Shown here piece after piece: positions 62,857 to 64,000 of a DNA stretch of 64,000 nucleotides. The translations under genes and the position numbers were made by a program. Position 1 is the stretch's first letter; each line of letters opens with the position of its first letter. Origin of the DNA: Pseudomonas fluorescens (lineage in GTDB: Bacteria > Pseudomonadota > Gammaproteobacteria > Pseudomonadales > Pseudomonadaceae); the NCBI RefSeq assembly GCF_000968015.1, contig NZ_LACH01000053.1:82812-146811 (forward strand), read 5' to 3'. The notes beneath the pieces are model-generated. The model made no database searches. It was not told the DNA's origin and was given only the letters and a program-made list of their open reading frames with translations.

Positions 62857-63570
62857 CTACCATAAATAGAAGAAAGCAAAAATAAACACCCACACCAAAT
62901 CCACGAAGTGCCAGTAAAGCCCGGCTATCTCGACGTTCTGATAGTTTCCGGAGCGCTCATAATCTCCCCGCAATACTTTCCGCGCCACAATGCTGAGGTA
63001 GATAGCGCCGATTGACACATGCAGTCCGTGGAAACCGGTAATCATGAAAAAGCTGGCTCCAAACTGCGCCGCCCCCATAGGGTTCCCCCAAGGACGCACC
63101 CCTTCTGCGATGAGCTTGCTCCATTCGAATGCCTGCATGCCGACGAAGGTCACACCCAAGGCAGCGGTCGCCAGCATCAGGGCCGTGGTTTTCGCACGAT
63201 CACGGCGATAGGCGAAATTGACGGCCATGGCCATGGTGCCGCTGCTACTGATCAGCACAAAGGTCATGATGGCGATCAGAATAAGCGGGATTTCTCTACC
63301 GCCGATCGTCAAAGCGAACACTTCACTGGGGTTCGGCCAGGCGGTGGTGATGGTCATGCGTACCGACATGTAGCCGGTTAAAAAACAGGTGAATATAAAG
63401 GTATCGCTGAGCAGGAATATCCACATCATCGCCTTGCCCCAGGGGACCTGCTTGAAGGCCTCCTTGTCCGAGGACCAGTCGCTGGCGATGCCCTCCCATC
63501 CCGGTACAAGCGGTGAGCCGGGGGGATTGGATGAACTGGACTCGCCTGGGGTTGCTGGGTGCGATGCCAT
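62857..63570 (-). CDS. Heme-copper oxidase subunit III
   Basis: A 237-residue seven-helix subunit III: KAMMWIFLLSDTFIFTCFLTGY, GFHGLHVSIGAIYL and the C-terminal WHFVDLVWVFIFAFFYLW. The start is supported by closeness to the upstream gene's stop (63577). Part of the leftward oxidase operon. Confidence 0.9.
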   Translation of the reverse strand: MASHPATPGESSSSNPPGSPLVPGWEGIASDWSSDKEAFKQVPWGKAMMWIFLLSDTFIFTCFLTGYMSVRMTITTAWPNPSEVFALTIGGREIPLILIAIMTFVLISSSGTMAMAVNFAYRRDRAKTTALMLATAALGVTFVGMQAFEWSKLIAEGVRPWGNPMGAAQFGASFFMITGFHGLHVSIGAIYLSIVARKVLRGDYERSGNYQNVEIAGLYWHFVDLVWVFIFAFFYLW

Positions 63571-63576
63571 GGCTTT

Positions 63577-64000
63577 TCACCTCAGGCCGCAGAGTCTGGC
63601 GATGGCTTCATAGGTTTGTGGCGTGCTGGTCAGCAGAGCAAATAGCACGAACCACAGACCCAATAAGTAATGCCAATAGATGGCACAGAGTTCGACGCTG
63701 GCGCTGAGTTGCGGCAACGGCACACGTAGCAGGAATTTAGCCACGGTTCTGCCCCAGGCAATCAACCCACCCAGCAGGTGGAGCCCGTGCACACCGGTCA
63801 ACAGGTAGAAGAAGCTGTTGGCCGGGTTGCCGGCGACAAAGTAGCCCCAGGCGACAAACTGCTGCCAGACCCAGAACTGCCCCATCAGAAAGGCCATTGC
63901 AAATAGGCCGCCCAACACAAAGCCGATGACCGTTGCGTCGAGCCGAGCCTTGCGAGCGGCCATGCGCGCCCACTGCAATGCGATGCAACTCAAGACCAGA
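63577..64000 (-). CDS. Second subunit III-like protein (5' end outside window)
   Basis: An incomplete leftward gene, open to the window edge; coding continues before 64000. It has GVHGLHLLGGLIAWGR and YWHYLLGLWFVLFALL, typical of subunit III. The start is not in view. Two subunit III-like genes in tandem suggest a split or duplicated subunit III. Confidence 0.75.
   Translation of the reverse strand, partial: LVLSCIALQWARMAARKARLDATVIGFVLGGLFAMAFLMGQFWVWQQFVAWGYFVAGNPANSFFYLLTGVHGLHLLGGLIAWGRTVAKFLLRVPLPQLSASVELCAIYWHYLLGLWFVLFALLTSTPQTYEAIARLCGLR

Noticed and set aside
1..64000. CRISPR array, prophage, integron or IS element
   Set aside because: No regularly spaced repeats, phage structural genes, integrase or transposase ORFs were recognised.

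Overview
The window is a chromosomal segment of a Pseudomonas, most likely of the fluorescens group. The evidence is the gene order algU-mucA-mucB-mucD, dapA-bamC-purC-tRNA-Ser, nadB/ygfX-sdhE and opdH-tctCBA with tctDE, a PhaG-type transacylase, high GC, and many REP-type palindromes with a GAGC..GCTC core between genes. This is an assignment from gene content and recognised protein sequence; no search was run.

Layout. 0.1-9 kb: housekeeping genes (SpoU methyltransferase, ycgN, nitroreductase, 2-hydroxyacid dehydrogenase, rnd-ycgL, SAM methyltransferase, EptA-type lipid A phosphoethanolamine transferase) and one metallopeptidase-like protein whose zinc motif is lost. 9-18 kb: accessory metabolism and transport (gamma-glutamylpolyamine synthetase-like protein, two MFS carriers, a DMT exporter, two LysR regulators, a tautomerase). 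18-26 kb: conserved core (tRNA-Ser, purC, MBL hydrolase, bamC, dapA, gcvR, prxQ, AI-2E family permease, tusA, bepA-like). 26-30 kb: envelope-stress operon algU-mucA-mucB-mucD, without mucC. 30-35 kb: nadB, ygfX, sdhE, ygfZ, an HDOD protein. 35-42.5 kb: a tricarboxylate uptake system with its two-component regulator, with Hfq/Crc-type A-rich motifs at two ribosome binding sites. 42.6-45.4 kb: ung, a crotonase-fold protein and two tandem tyrosine-rich lipoproteins. 45.6-55.7 kb: a complete guanidine assimilation operon (sigma-54-like promoter, ykkC guanidine-I riboswitch, ABC transporter, carboxyguanidine deiminase subunits, guanidine carboxylase, allophanate hydrolase). 56-59.6 kb: diguanylate cyclase, CWC protein, pseudouridine synthase, phaG. 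59.8-62.5 kb: tRNA-Gly(CCC) followed by an AT-rich leader, a Fic-domain protein and a membrane protein. 62.5-64 kb: the end of a heme-copper oxidase operon, cut by the window edge.

The guanidine locus is the most coherent system. Guanidine is imported, carboxylated, deiminated to allophanate and hydrolysed to ammonia, and the control signals suggest nitrogen limitation plus guanidine sensing. Two features there stand out. A complete 24-nt-arm REP doublet lies in frame inside the guanidine carboxylase gene at a domain boundary. A 9-nt segment of the riboswitch aptamer is perfectly complementary to the Shine-Dalgarno region of the first gene, which suggests translational control. No CRISPR array, prophage or insertion sequence was seen.
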